DNA of 27,922 nucleotides from an uncultured Bacilli bacterium (GTDB lineage: Bacteria > Bacillota_I > Bacilli_A > RF39 > UBA660). The notes under the pieces were generated by a model. That model saw only the letters and a program-made list of their open reading frames with translations, was not told the DNA's origin and searched no databases. The first letter of the stretch is position 1. Each line of letters starts with the position of its first letter. Position numbers and translations under genes: made by a program. Below, in pieces: positions 9,101-14,965 of this stretch. Location of the stretch: NCBI GenBank assembly GCA_910578855.1, contig CAJTRV010000017.1, positions 1 through 27,922 of the forward strand, read 5' to 3'.

Positions 9101-10411
9101 CCAGTCTTTGACAATTTCGGTAATATTGAGTTGATTCTCATGACAAGGGTCATTATCTGAATAGTGATACTGCATATAATCGACGACTTTTGGATCGTAT
9201 TTATCATGTAAACTACTCCAGTGGGCATTCATCTCCGCCCAATCAGAGGTCATTTTATGAACATCAATTTGATAAGTTCCGGTTGGCGGATTCCATTCAT
9301 CGGTATCAGGATAATGATAGATCCGGAAATCAGCATCGATAATCTGATCCCCACTCGATAATTCTGGTAAGGTAAATTTGACGAGTCCACGAAATGATCC
9401 GCCATTTCCTAAGTGGTTATTCCCTACCCGAATTACATGGGCTGCTCCCTTAGTATGATTATTCGCATCCTCTGGATAGATATAGGTATCGGCAATTTTA
9501 TTATAATCCTGGGAAGTGATAATGCTCGGATCAATGGTAACTGGATAGGCTCGTTTAGGATCGCGAAGCCAATCCTCCGGAAGATCTAACGTTACCAGGT
9601 ACCGATTATGTTCCTCGGCAATCTTAAGAGTTAGGGCATCACTATATTCCAAATTCGCATCGTATAAGTATGGCGCAGTAATCCGGTAAATTTCTTGATT
9701 GGTTTTTTGATCTTTAAAGACAATCGTTCGCGGATCAGGTTGCTCATAGTTTGATTTTTTCACCCTAAGGGAGAATACCAGTTGCTGCTCCAGGGCCTTT
9801 TTGCTTTTTAAAATGATATTCTCTTTGATAGAAGCTGGAGTAACATCATAAACGAGGTCAATTTCTGGTAAAATCTGACTATAGCGCACTTGATTCGTTA
9901 GATGATCAATTGACAACTTCTGTTCTTCTTTGGATAACGACTTTAATCTAAAATCTGGATTACTCAGTTCTGATTTTACGTTTTTTGCACCAACGAGACC
10001 CCAGTTGATTTGCTGACCATGGGTTGTAACCGTTAAAATTTTCTGTTCACTCGCTTTTTTCGAAAATTTATAATCTAAACGATTGTTTTTTAATTTGTAA
10101 TCATCCCCATCAGAAACCATGGTATTATTAATTTCCGTAAAGGCACCATTTACTTCTTGATGCACCATTTCGGGATAAGTAGCTACCGTAATACTATTAT
10201 CACTCATCAAAAAATATTTTTGATTTTCTGTTCTCCTTTCTACCAACTCTTTCGTAATCGTTGGAGACGGCCATCTCTCGGACGTAAGATCAATTGGTGG
10301 TGCAATCTTCGTCATCGATAGCGCCTCGGCGAAGACTGTAACAGGTAAGGCATTCAGTAAAATTCCTGTTATTAAGATATGGACTAAACACTTGGTGAAA
10401 AACTTTTTCAC
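3125..10411 (-). CDS. Secreted WapA/RHS-type polymorphic toxin with C-terminal GIY-YIG nuclease
   Basis: 2428 residues, GTG start with AGGAGGG 5 bases upstream. A signal peptide (about 1-29, ending VFAEA) is followed by a DNRLRE-type wall domain (about 290-475), a first YD-repeat block (about 640-720), two carbohydrate-binding-like beta-sandwich regions (about 820-1120; NYVLNGSFEDGESNW and NLVENNAFLHGNTYW), ricin-B-like QxW repeats (about 1217-1660), a second YD-repeat block (about 1690-2180) and an RHS core (2187-2251; GLYYLQSRYYNSQWGRF). A Gly/Ala-rich hydrophobic linker (about 2268-2300) leads to the toxin (about 2317-2405). GIY-YIG residues are in place: Tyr2321, Tyr2338-Gly2340, Arg2348, His2352, Glu2378 and Asn2399. 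B. subtilis WapA is a contact-dependent toxin of similar size and layout; by analogy this one delivers a DNA- or RNA-cleaving domain into neighbouring cells. The reading frame is intact. Confidence 0.93.
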   Translation of the reverse strand: MKKFFTKCLVHILITGILLNALPVTVFAEALSMTKIAPPIDLTSERWPSPTITKELVERRTENQKYFLMSDNSITVATYPEMVHQEVNGAFTEINNTMVSDGDDYKLKNNRLDYKFSKKASEQKILTVTTHGQQINWGLVGAKNVKSELSNPDFRLKSLSKEEQKLSIDHLTNQVRYSQILPEIDLVYDVTPASIKENIILKSKKALEQQLVFSLRVKKSNYEQPDPRTIVFKDQKTNQEIYRITAPYLYDANLEYSDALTLKIAEEHNRYLVTLDLPEDWLRDPKRAYPVTIDPSIITSQDYNKIADTYIYPEDANNHTKGAAHVIRVGNNHLGNGGSFRGLVKFTLPELSSGDQIIDADFRIYHYPDTDEWNPPTGTYQIDVHKMTSDWAEMNAHWSSLHDKYDPKVVDYMQYHYSDNDPCHENQLNITEIVKDWYTTGNNYGLMLKEHIEKKDNTRQDMMFLSSDTNASAWYYGRPVAVITYRNQTGLEDYLTYHTSAKGRAGTVYTNDYNGNLVMVHEDAATSGTRLPVSINHIYNTNDANTNIGYGHGFRLNLNQTIELKTIEKIEYAKYIDENGTIHYFYKEGSRYLDEDGLSLTLKMNGTNFEMQDKEGNKSIFEKNGTSWRLKEIWDTNQNKITITYTGNDITKVADATGETITLMYENQLLTKITDAAGRVQQYHYTNQDLTKITYPDGEETYYQYHSNHYLKEIKDIDTSRLTYDYYPAKPYRIKTIQEFDTKGEVGKQLTIQYGNNATYFKDHEGYETHYTFNDLGHTISIGDLGIDGGSTFDQVYGKTYTYGTTGGSKNKVTKDQQLMGTINNYVLNGSFEDGESNWQKQDLEEASITAKLDSDSPYYGVKALKLSSTNNKINSRYYQTNTKVTPGESYTFSAYLKMEEIATSDGQVSLYIAYTDATGKEVVKKSAGITKNQDYMRSSVTIDLPEGPSQTIQTGIMIENTKGNIFMDAAQLELGKTANFYNLVENNAFLHGNTYWTPVETTSGDGVKLEQQNSVFYMSGDSSKKKRNVQTIPIRGKKGDQFHLSYWTKTGAVRDSEISVGVLGTDNQIQWLGLHANHDSDDWQYVSNTFTVDRDYQSITLYLCYYNEANHVLFDNITLLKDVRSDDYEYDQKGNLITSKKIDQNTEKAFYSANDKLIKSMNLKGTNYEYEYDFQHKNRLTKAVNKNLDLDYQFTYDQYGNNTGIKVDSNRSNVAIKEKAYYVKSTHSGKVLEVEDGRVVDNTRIREFTFNQGAHQQLLFTKVDDHYYKISTNRMTDKYFSINDEGNIVIQSYNNLDTQKWKIEEGTDHTIQLISKTGKAMTLDTNEHYFKASDNTRASTQYMRLYEIAENKIHSDTVLEDNEVYRIKSKSSNLYLAIKGIGSNTDAVTQVKLDENDVDQYFRLVKKNDGYAILPLKYAKNVGIFPKKSSGGSYNQAPIQAYTNRDSYFDQHWRITEASDGDGYMIATMTNYQNIQVLTNEEKKENLALRNRTEDNNQRFYFEKLNLNNLQNGTYHIKNFNSNLYIGTIHNATSNGSTIEQQNKIDGHTQQWVITNLYNGYYKISQKESKKVLTVRNGSIENDTPIQIEDEKNITSNRSQQWEIVPKQNGTYTIRSRVADGQSSFDVYGASKDANTRITLHQGNGTVAQDFVFELLDASSMDYMESKATYSSDGKFLTKETDTIDHSIEYEYHYNDTEKTGTLKSVKDAKGTKTNYEYDVLDRTTKIASGEYQNQYTYQYDKLNTIAHNGFQYQFDYDTFGNMKQVRVADKTLVTNEYASRNGRLSSVLYGNQQKINYEYDQFGRTTKKTMQDNIYQYEYDARGNVASILDKNAKEDYTYDMSGRLISSNHTSGFKRNYQYDSNSNVSKTNYQLTSQDHTTQYQYDRDSRIRHMKSEDSLITYDYDTLSRLAEKTLSTNNKKQTTTYTYLTKGSKTSTVISRVKVGSDTYDYTYDVNGNIETIKKNNALQVKYYYDAMNQLVKEDHHLLNQTIAYEYDHGGNLQAKKQYKLGTTESVSNVTYTYDATWKDLLTSYNGKAITYDEIGNPTSYDGSTYAWKNGRQLSQVTKGDQTISYQYNEAGIRTEKKVGEVTTKYHVEGNNVIYEQTGDDIIYYNYDNANEVTSMNYKNKTYYYQKNIQNDIIGLLDENLELIVQYAYDGWGNLISIKDRDGNEITDPSHVGVINPYRYRSYRYDHETGLYYLQSRYYNSQWGRFINADGIVGANEDILGYNLFAYCSNNPVNRIDTDGTFAGAITAALGLTITGKMVLNAIVGGAIMSIVGTGAAAIVYDLATNMKPYQWPKKSKDNKKNDNKTHAVYVLVKDHNLGLNKKNVVYVGRTNSIKRRSQEHNRSLRKGLTMVVIKDNLTFPEARGLEQVTIMTYNTLKKEDKRYNQINGIAEKNPNYNTYIAIGNSLLADSLTYVGG

Positions 10412-10428
10412 ACTTTCCCTCCTTTATC

Positions 10429-10458
10429 AAAAAAAAAGCACCAAAAGTAAAAGGTACT
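10429..10458 (-). terminator. Terminator-like hairpin in the RHS toxin leader
   Basis: On the minus strand AGTACC, a 10-base loop and GGTGCT form a 6-bp stem (one U-G pair) followed by a run of nine T (10437-10429). It lies between the likely promoter (10484-10512) and the toxin ribosome binding site. It could be an attenuator or a weak insulator against upstream read-through. The stem is short, so efficiency is uncertain. Confidence 0.55.
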
Positions 10459-10483
10459 GCTTCTTATCCAATTTTTCACCTAC

Positions 10484-10512
10484 AGTGTAGCATACAATTC
10501 GACAAAATACAA
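10484..10512 (-). promoter_or_regulatory. Candidate promoter of the RHS toxin operon
   Basis: -35 TTGTAT (10512-10507), 17-base spacer, -10 TACACT (10489-10484) preceded by TGC, giving an extended -10. Predicted transcript start near 10478, leaving a leader of about 65 bases that contains the hairpin at 10429-10458. Confidence 0.5.
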
Positions 10513-10604
10513 CAAAATGTGAAAATTTTGTGAAAATTATAAAATTCATAATTCCATTTTAAGATGCGCGCTACTTCATCCATGTTTAAAATAGCAATGA
10601 TCAA

Positions 10605-10636
10605 AACACAAAAATTAGAGATCACTCTCTAATTTT
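10605..10636 (-). terminator. Rho-independent terminator of spoIVB
   Basis: Perfect 10-bp stem AAAATTAGAG / CTCTAATTTT with a 6-base loop; the spoIVB stop codon is inside the stem. On the minus strand the 3' arm runs into T-rich sequence (TTTTTGTGTTTTG). Between this and the RHS promoter (10513-10604) I see only AT-rich sequence. Confidence 0.7.
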
Positions 10637-11630
10637 CGGCTTCTTCCAACATATTTGTAATAAATATTCCATATCCCTTCGTTGGGTCATTCACAACAAC
10701 ATGGGTTACAACTGCGATGATTTTATCATCTTGGATAATTGGACTTCCACTCATTCCTTGTACAATTCCGCCGGTCGTATCTAATAGGGTCTTATCAGTA
10801 ATACTAAAAAGAATATTTTTATTTTTTTGGCTCATATTATTATTAATCTTTGTTATTTCAATACTATATTCTTTTACTTCGGTTCCAGATAACACCGTCA
10901 GTAATTTTGCTGATCCAGTTTTTACTTCACTTGGTTGGGCAACTTTATACGTTTTTTTAGTAGGAAGTGTATCTGTATAATGCCCAAATATTCCTTGTGA
11001 TGTATTCTCTTTAACGGTTCCGGTTTGTTGATCGGTTTGAAATGTTGCATTTTTCTCGCCAGGTGTTCCATTTTCACTACGTTCAATACTAGTAACATCC
11101 GAGCTAAAAATTTTACCGTCTTTAATCTCTAATATTTTACCGGTTGCTTTTTCAATGATTTCATGTCCCAATGCCCCAAAAAGTTTGGTGTTGGGATCAA
11201 TAAAACTGAGGGTCCCAATTCCACTAATACTATCTTTGACATAAAGGCCTGTTTTACATACGCCTTGGTTATCTTTGGTCAAACTTAAATTCGTTTGCGC
11301 TTTCGTATGATTTCGCATGTATGTAATATCGGCAGTATCATCAGAAGCGTTAATCGCACTCACTAGCTCATCGATATTCGATACTGGTTTGCCATTGACA
11401 CTTTGAATCAAATCCCCAACTTTTAAATTGGCCTTTTTGCCAGGATAGTCATTTCCAACTTTGTATAATCCGACGATCATAACACCTTTGCTGTTCAACT
11501 CAATTCCGATATTTTCTCCACCAGGGATTACATATTCAGAATAAGCCAGGATGGAAGTTGGCATAATAAATAATGAAAGAAGAATTATGATTGTACTTGT
11601 TTTCAAATTTTTTAAAAATTTTTGAAACAT
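10629..11630 (-). CDS. spoIVB: SpoIVB-like sporulation serine peptidase
   Basis: 333 residues, start at 11630 with AAGGAG upstream. SpoIVB is made in the forespore, crosses into the intermembrane space and cleaves SpoIVFA, releasing the pro-sigma-K protease. Here an N-terminal membrane segment (about 10-30) is followed by a PDZ domain (about 45-115; KKANLKVGDLIQSVNGKPV) and the SpoIVB peptidase domain with GALGHEI (His156) and GIVQGMSGSPI (Ser296), the expected catalytic motifs. An Asp in the ITDK segment near 279 may complete the triad. It is shorter than the Bacillus protein (about 425 residues), mainly in the N-terminal and linker part. Upstream lie xseB, xseA and nusB, a compacted form of the Bacillus order. 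A sigma-F/G-like promoter precedes it. Confidence 0.93.
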   Translation of the reverse strand: MFQKFLKNLKTSTIIILLSLFIMPTSILAYSEYVIPGGENIGIELNSKGVMIVGLYKVGNDYPGKKANLKVGDLIQSVNGKPVSNIDELVSAINASDDTADITYMRNHTKAQTNLSLTKDNQGVCKTGLYVKDSISGIGTLSFIDPNTKLFGALGHEIIEKATGKILEIKDGKIFSSDVTSIERSENGTPGEKNATFQTDQQTGTVKENTSQGIFGHYTDTLPTKKTYKVAQPSEVKTGSAKLLTVLSGTEVKEYSIEITKINNNMSQKNKNILFSITDKTLLDTTGGIVQGMSGSPIIQDDKIIAVVTHVVVNDPTKGYGIFITNMLEEAEN

Positions 11631-11667
11631 ATCATCAATCTCCTTGTACTCATATAGACTACATTAT

Positions 11668-11696
11668 TATTATGGTTCTCGTATTATAAAATATGT
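11668..11696 (-). promoter_or_regulatory. Candidate forespore (sigma-G or sigma-F) promoter of spoIVB
   Basis: -10 CATAATA (11674-11668) fits the sigma-G consensus CATnnTA; 17 bases upstream is ACATA (11696-11692), one mismatch from GCATA. It sits 37 bases before the ATG, right after the xseB terminator. SpoIVB is sigma-F/sigma-G controlled in Bacillus, which supports the reading. Confidence 0.45.
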
Positions 11697-11732
11697 TTTT
11701 AAAAAACTACCAATTCGGTAACCATTCCCTGT

Positions 11733-11758
11733 TAAAAAAATAGAAGAATGCTTCTATT
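11733..11758 (-). terminator. Rho-independent terminator of the xseA-xseB operon
   Basis: Minus-strand stem AATAGAAG / CTTCTATT (8 bp, loop CATT) followed by a T run; the xseB stop codon at 11754 is in the stem. Confidence 0.75.
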
Positions 11759-11975
11759 CTTCTACTTCAAATGCTTCTAATTCTCCATGTTCTGTGACGA
11801 TTTTATGAACTGTTTCTTCCATATTTTTTAGCTTTTCGTCACACTCTTTTACGAGTTTCATGGCCTTAGTATATTTTTTAATTGACTCTTCAAGATCCGT
11901 ATTCCCATTTTCTAACTCATTGATAATTTTTTCTAATTCTTTTACTTGATCTTCAAACTTTTTTTTCTTTTCCAT
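11754..11975 (-). CDS. xseB: Exodeoxyribonuclease VII small subunit
   Basis: 73 residues, the usual size. Highly charged helical protein with the family signature FEDQVKELEKIINELENGNTDLEESIKKY, here seen as FEDQVKELEKII followed by LENGNTDLEESIKKYTKAMKL. XseB coats the coiled-coil region of XseA; together they degrade single-stranded DNA in both directions into oligonucleotides in the cytoplasm. The start overlaps the end of xseA by 23 bases, as expected for coupled synthesis of the subunits. The C-terminal acidic tail ends about 20 residues after the second helix. Confidence 0.95.
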   Translation of the reverse strand: MEKKKKFEDQVKELEKIINELENGNTDLEESIKKYTKAMKLVKECDEKLKNMEETVHKIVTEHGELEAFEVEE

Positions 11976-13248
11976 TCTTCTGCTCCTTTATTTTTATAAT
12001 TTTTGCTTCTACCTCACCATCATGAAAAACCGTTCGTATCACATCATTCTTTTTAACATCATGAATACTTCTAACAAGATGATCTTCATGGTAATTCACC
12101 GTATATCCTCGTTTTAAAACACCTAGTGGATTAATCAGTTCTAGTTGGTCGATTAGACTTGTGAACCGAATTTTCGCTGGTTTATATAATTCATGGGGAT
12201 TTTGTAATATATAGTGCTTACGCAAATGATCTAAATGATTCCGCTTTTGTTCTACCTGCCGTTGCATCAAGTGTATCATTTTTTCTACCATCATATCCAA
12301 CATCTGTTTTTTATTTTCATATATGATCATAGGATTTTTTAACACAAATGAATGTTTAAGATTATCTAAGTGCAACCGTTTATAATTGATTTTTTGTAAC
12401 ATATTTTCTTGCAGGCGAATACTAAGATGATGAATCTGAATTTCTAAATCATCTATATTAGGAACCGCTAATTCAGCCGCTCCGGTTGGCGTTGGCGCTC
12501 GCAAGTCGGCAACAAAATCACTAATCGTAAAATCGACTTCGTGACCAACGGCACTAATGGTAGGAATGGAACAATCATAAATTGCCCGTGCGACCTTTTC
12601 CTCATTAAAAGGCCACATATCTTCGATGGATCCACCACCACGTCCTATAATTAAAACATCTAAATCATATTCCGCGGCACGTTTGATATTTTGAACAATG
12701 TCCTCAGCTGCATATTCTCCTTGGACTAAACTAGGAAATAGAATTGTTTCGGCAATAGGGAAACGACGTTTGATCGTCGACAAGATATCACGAATTGCTG
12801 CTCCCGTAGCTGCTGTAATGATCCCGATACGCTCTGGAATTGCTGGAATCGCCTGCTTGTGCGCCTCATCAAATAACCCTTCGCTCGCTAATTGTTTTTT
12901 TAATTTTTCAAACGCAACATATAAATTACCTACCCCATCTTCTACCATATCACTAACATAAACCTGGTATCCACCAGTTGCTTCATACACACTAATGCGA
13001 CCAGCTACTAAAACTTTCATACCATCAGCTGGTTTAAAATTGATTTTACTAGCACTACTACTAAACATAATCGCATTGATCTTACTAGTCTCATCCTTCA
13101 TAGAAAAATAAAAGTGACCACTGGTGTGTGCTTTAAAGTTACTAATTTCCCCTTTGAGGAATACTTGTTTTAAATTGTTATCACTATCAAATTTATACTT
13201 TAAATACTTGGTAATCGCCCCAACAGTTAAATACTTATCGTGATTCAT
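11953..13248 (-). CDS. xseA: Exodeoxyribonuclease VII large subunit
   Basis: 431 residues, full length for the family. The N-terminal OB-fold (about 1-100; LTVGAITKYLK, FLKGEISNFKAHTSGHFYFSMKD) binds single-stranded DNA. The catalytic domain (about 120-300) has PERIGIITAATGAAIRDIL, the glycine motif GRGGGSIEDMWPFN and ISAVGHEVDFTI, followed by a long coiled coil where XseB subunits bind. The start at 13248 has AAAGGAAG upstream. A sigma-A promoter at 13273-13301 precedes it. In Bacillus folD lies between nusB and xseA; here they are direct neighbours. The product works in mismatch repair and recombination, removing single-stranded DNA. Confidence 0.97.
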   Translation of the reverse strand: MNHDKYLTVGAITKYLKYKFDSDNNLKQVFLKGEISNFKAHTSGHFYFSMKDETSKINAIMFSSSASKINFKPADGMKVLVAGRISVYEATGGYQVYVSDMVEDGVGNLYVAFEKLKKQLASEGLFDEAHKQAIPAIPERIGIITAATGAAIRDILSTIKRRFPIAETILFPSLVQGEYAAEDIVQNIKRAAEYDLDVLIIGRGGGSIEDMWPFNEEKVARAIYDCSIPTISAVGHEVDFTISDFVADLRAPTPTGAAELAVPNIDDLEIQIHHLSIRLQENMLQKINYKRLHLDNLKHSFVLKNPMIIYENKKQMLDMMVEKMIHLMQRQVEQKRNHLDHLRKHYILQNPHELYKPAKIRFTSLIDQLELINPLGVLKRGYTVNYHEDHLVRSIHDVKKNDVIRTVFHDGEVEAKIIKIKEQKNGKEKKV

Positions 13249-13272
13249 CTGGTCACTTCCTTTACTATATAT

Positions 13273-13301
13273 AGTTTATCACAAACTTATGTACGTGTAA
13301 A
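13273..13301 (-). promoter_or_regulatory. Promoter of xseA-xseB
   Basis: -35 TTTACA (13301-13296), 17-base spacer, -10 TAAACT (13278-13273) with an extended TGA. Located 25 bases before the xseA start. Confidence 0.55.
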
Positions 13302-13307
13302 CGTTTT

Positions 13308-13333
13308 TTAAAAAATATCTAATCAGATATTTT
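13308..13333 (-). terminator. AT-rich terminator of nusB
   Basis: Minus-strand stem AAAATATCT / AGATATTTT (9 bp, loop GATT) followed by T run; overlaps the nusB stop codon at 13319. The stem is AT-rich, so termination may be partial. Confidence 0.55.
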
Positions 13334-13738
13334 ATTTTCTTGATCTTTGTAAATTCGATCCATAGCTGCATTAATCATTTTTCGAACACTGTCATCACTA
13401 TATTCTTTGGCAAGTTCGACTGCTTCATTAATTGCAACAACCGGTGGCGTATTCGTATAGAGTAACTCGTAAATTCCCATCCTCAGAATCGCGGTATCGG
13501 TATTTCCTAATCGGTCAATCGTCCAACCTTCTAACGCCTGGTTGGCTTTTTGATCGATCTCATTTTTATAAGTAATCACACCATAAGTCATCTCTTTGAC
13601 AAATTCATTATCGATCTCTAATACTTCTTTTATAATATCGTCAATTTGATAACTCATCTTATGCTTTTCATAAACATTAATTTGATATAAGATTGTCATA
13701 ATTTTTTTTCGTAATTCTGTTCTATTTAATTGCTCCAT
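13319..13738 (-). CDS. nusB: Transcription antitermination factor NusB
   Basis: 139 residues from the ATG at 13738, chosen because AAGGTGA lies 6 bases upstream; in-frame GTG and ATG codons at 13747 and 13744 are part of that ribosome binding site. All-helical NusB fold: N-terminal RTELRKKIMTILYQINVYE, middle DQKANQALEGWTIDRLGNTDTAILRMGIYELLY and C-terminal TPPVVAINEAVELAKEYSDDSVRKMINAAMDRI, the most conserved family stretch. NusB with NusE (ribosomal protein S10) binds boxA in rRNA leaders and prevents premature termination. It has its own promoter and terminator here. Confidence 0.96.
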   Translation of the reverse strand: MEQLNRTELRKKIMTILYQINVYEKHKMSYQIDDIIKEVLEIDNEFVKEMTYGVITYKNEIDQKANQALEGWTIDRLGNTDTAILRMGIYELLYTNTPPVVAINEAVELAKEYSDDSVRKMINAAMDRIYKDQENKISD

Positions 13739-13756
13739 TTTCATCACCTTGTATTC

Positions 13757-13785
13757 ATTATATCAAAATAAACAAAAAATAGTAA
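13757..13785 (-). promoter_or_regulatory. Promoter of nusB
   Basis: Extended -10 TGATATAAT (perfect TATAAT, 13762-13757); the -35 at 17 bases is weak (TTACTA, 13785-13780) and lies inside the terminator hairpin of the preceding gene. Only 18 bases separate the -10 from the start codon. Confidence 0.5.
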
Positions 13786-13801
13786 CCATATCGTTACTAT
13801 T
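13773..13801 (-). terminator. Terminator of the 187-residue Cys-rich gene
   Basis: Perfect 9-bp stem AATAGTAAC / GTTACTATT with a 6-base loop; on the minus strand the 3' arm continues into TTTTTTG. Starts 9 bases after the stop at 13810. Confidence 0.75.
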
Positions 13802-13809
13802 TATCAAAA

Positions 13810-14373
13810 TTACTTGTGATCTTTTGGACACCAATATGGTGTTTTTATCAACTGGTTGCCAGCATCATGACTATACTCGATCATTGCATCTTTCCATTTA
13901 CAGCGACAATCAATATCGTTTAAATAATCAAAATCATCATCGAAAGGGTATGTACCTAAGAAAGGACAACCCCAACAAGAAGATTCCTGATCAAAGGAAG
14001 ACCAATGATATGGTCCAAAATGATCCATATAATATTGTACTATTTCACATGATTCCGGATCTAAATTTTTTGAATCGTCATGAAGAATAGCAATATAATG
14101 ATCAATCCGATTGGTTGCTATTACCTGCCCTGACGTCATTCGATAAGCATAAATAGCCGGATCGCCGATTGATACTTCTAGCAAGGGATTTGGACCAGTC
14201 ATAGTAACATGATCAAGTGGAACAAATGACGTTGTGTCGTCATTATTTTGAAAACCAGTAATTATATCATTCTCATTATTAATACTTTTAACTAGTTCAT
14301 TTTCACCTTGGTAAACAGGGATAAGATAAGGATATAATCCCGTATCAAATCCAACTAATTGATATGTTTTCAT
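13810..14373 (-). CDS. Unknown cytoplasmic protein with C-terminal cysteine cluster
   Basis: 187 residues from the ATG at 14373, preferred because AGAGG lies about 7 bases upstream; the ATG at 14400 has no ribosome binding site. I do not recognise the family. There is no signal peptide or membrane segment. The N-terminal two thirds look like a mixed alpha/beta domain (YQLVGFDTGLYPYLIPVYQ, then IGDPAIYAYRMTSGQVIATN). The C-terminal part carries SSCWGCPFLG, DCRCKW and YWCPKDH, four to five closely spaced cysteines with flanking aromatic and acidic residues, suggesting a zinc or iron-sulfur site. That is an inference. It starts 45 bases after the end of the small membrane protein at 14418, so co-transcription is possible. 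Confidence 0.7.
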   Translation of the reverse strand: MKTYQLVGFDTGLYPYLIPVYQGENELVKSINNENDIITGFQNNDDTTSFVPLDHVTMTGPNPLLEVSIGDPAIYAYRMTSGQVIATNRIDHYIAILHDDSKNLDPESCEIVQYYMDHFGPYHWSSFDQESSCWGCPFLGTYPFDDDFDYLNDIDCRCKWKDAMIEYSHDAGNQLIKTPYWCPKDHK

Positions 14374-14417
14374 CTTTTTTCCTCTTTTCTTATCAAACAT
14401 TTAACAATATTGTTCTG

Positions 14418-14801
14418 TTATTTCAATCTCATATTCAACATTGATCTTAGGTGCTCAATTTTATCATAGTTATCATCTTTTTTTACCACTGCATGATTTT
14501 TAAACATGAGATAAATGCGATATAGCATTAGTCCTAGGGTTCCAAAGGATAAAATCGTTCCAAATAAGTATTGATCAATTGCCACAAAATATAAACCAAG
14601 ACCAATTCCCACCATTCCAGCAACCACAGTACAAAGCATGACAATTCGTTGCTGTACTTCAACTTCAAGTGATGTTACTTTGGTCTTAAGGTAGGCAATT
14701 TGCTCCTGATCAGTTAACTCTAATTCTTTCATCGTGTCGACAATATTATTGTAGATAATCTCATTTTTATTGCTTTCTGTTCCACTAATCTTAATATTCA
14801 T
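14418..14801 (-). CDS. Small two-span membrane protein, unknown
   Basis: 127 residues, start at 14801 with AGAGGAG upstream. A soluble helical N-terminus (about 1-52; EQIAYLKTKVTSLEVEVQQR, likely coiled coil) is followed by two transmembrane helices (about 53-73, IVMLCTVVAGMVGIGLGLYF, and about 80-100) and a short basic/acidic tail. No known family recognised. An extended -10 (TGATAAAAT) stands about 30 bases upstream of the start, after the hairpin at 14851-14875, so it likely has its own promoter. It and the Cys-cluster gene may form an operon. Confidence 0.68.
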   Translation of the reverse strand: MNIKISGTESNKNEIIYNNIVDTMKELELTDQEQIAYLKTKVTSLEVEVQQRIVMLCTVVAGMVGIGLGLYFVAIDQYLFGTILSFGTLGLMLYRIYLMFKNHAVVKKDDNYDKIEHLRSMLNMRLK

Positions 14802-14850
14802 ACACGTCTCCTCTTTCTTAATTACTTATTTTATCATATTTTAAACAAAA

Positions 14851-14875
14851 GAAAAAGTAATATTTTTACTTTTTC
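14851..14875. terminator. Hairpin between two small membrane-protein genes
   Basis: Perfect 10-bp inverted repeat GAAAAAGTAA / TTACTTTTTC with a 5-base loop. On the minus strand it is followed by CTTTTGTTT. Together with the hairpin at 14929-14951 it separates the 216- and 127-residue genes. Confidence 0.55.
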
Positions 14876-14928
14876 CTGGTAGAATCTCTGAAGAAATCAA
14901 TCATATGTCACACTTTTCCTGCCATATC

Positions 14929-14951
14929 CAAAAAAGGGATCTTTTCCCTTT
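14929..14951 (-). terminator. Terminator of the 216-residue membrane-protein gene
   Basis: Minus-strand stem AAAGGGA / TCCCTTT (7 bp, 5-base loop) followed by TTTT; 15 bases after the stop at 14966. G-C content makes it the better of the two hairpins here. Confidence 0.7.
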
Positions 14952-14965
14952 ACTTAACATTAATA

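Noticed and set aside
3125..10411. CRISPR or tandem DNA repeats suggested by recurring ATCATA-type words
   Set aside because: They are codons of YD (Tyr-Asp) repeats in the RHS protein, irregularly spaced and not identical.
13749..14090. 113-codon plus-strand frame
   Set aside because: Antisense to the Cys-cluster gene and its terminator, no ribosome binding site.
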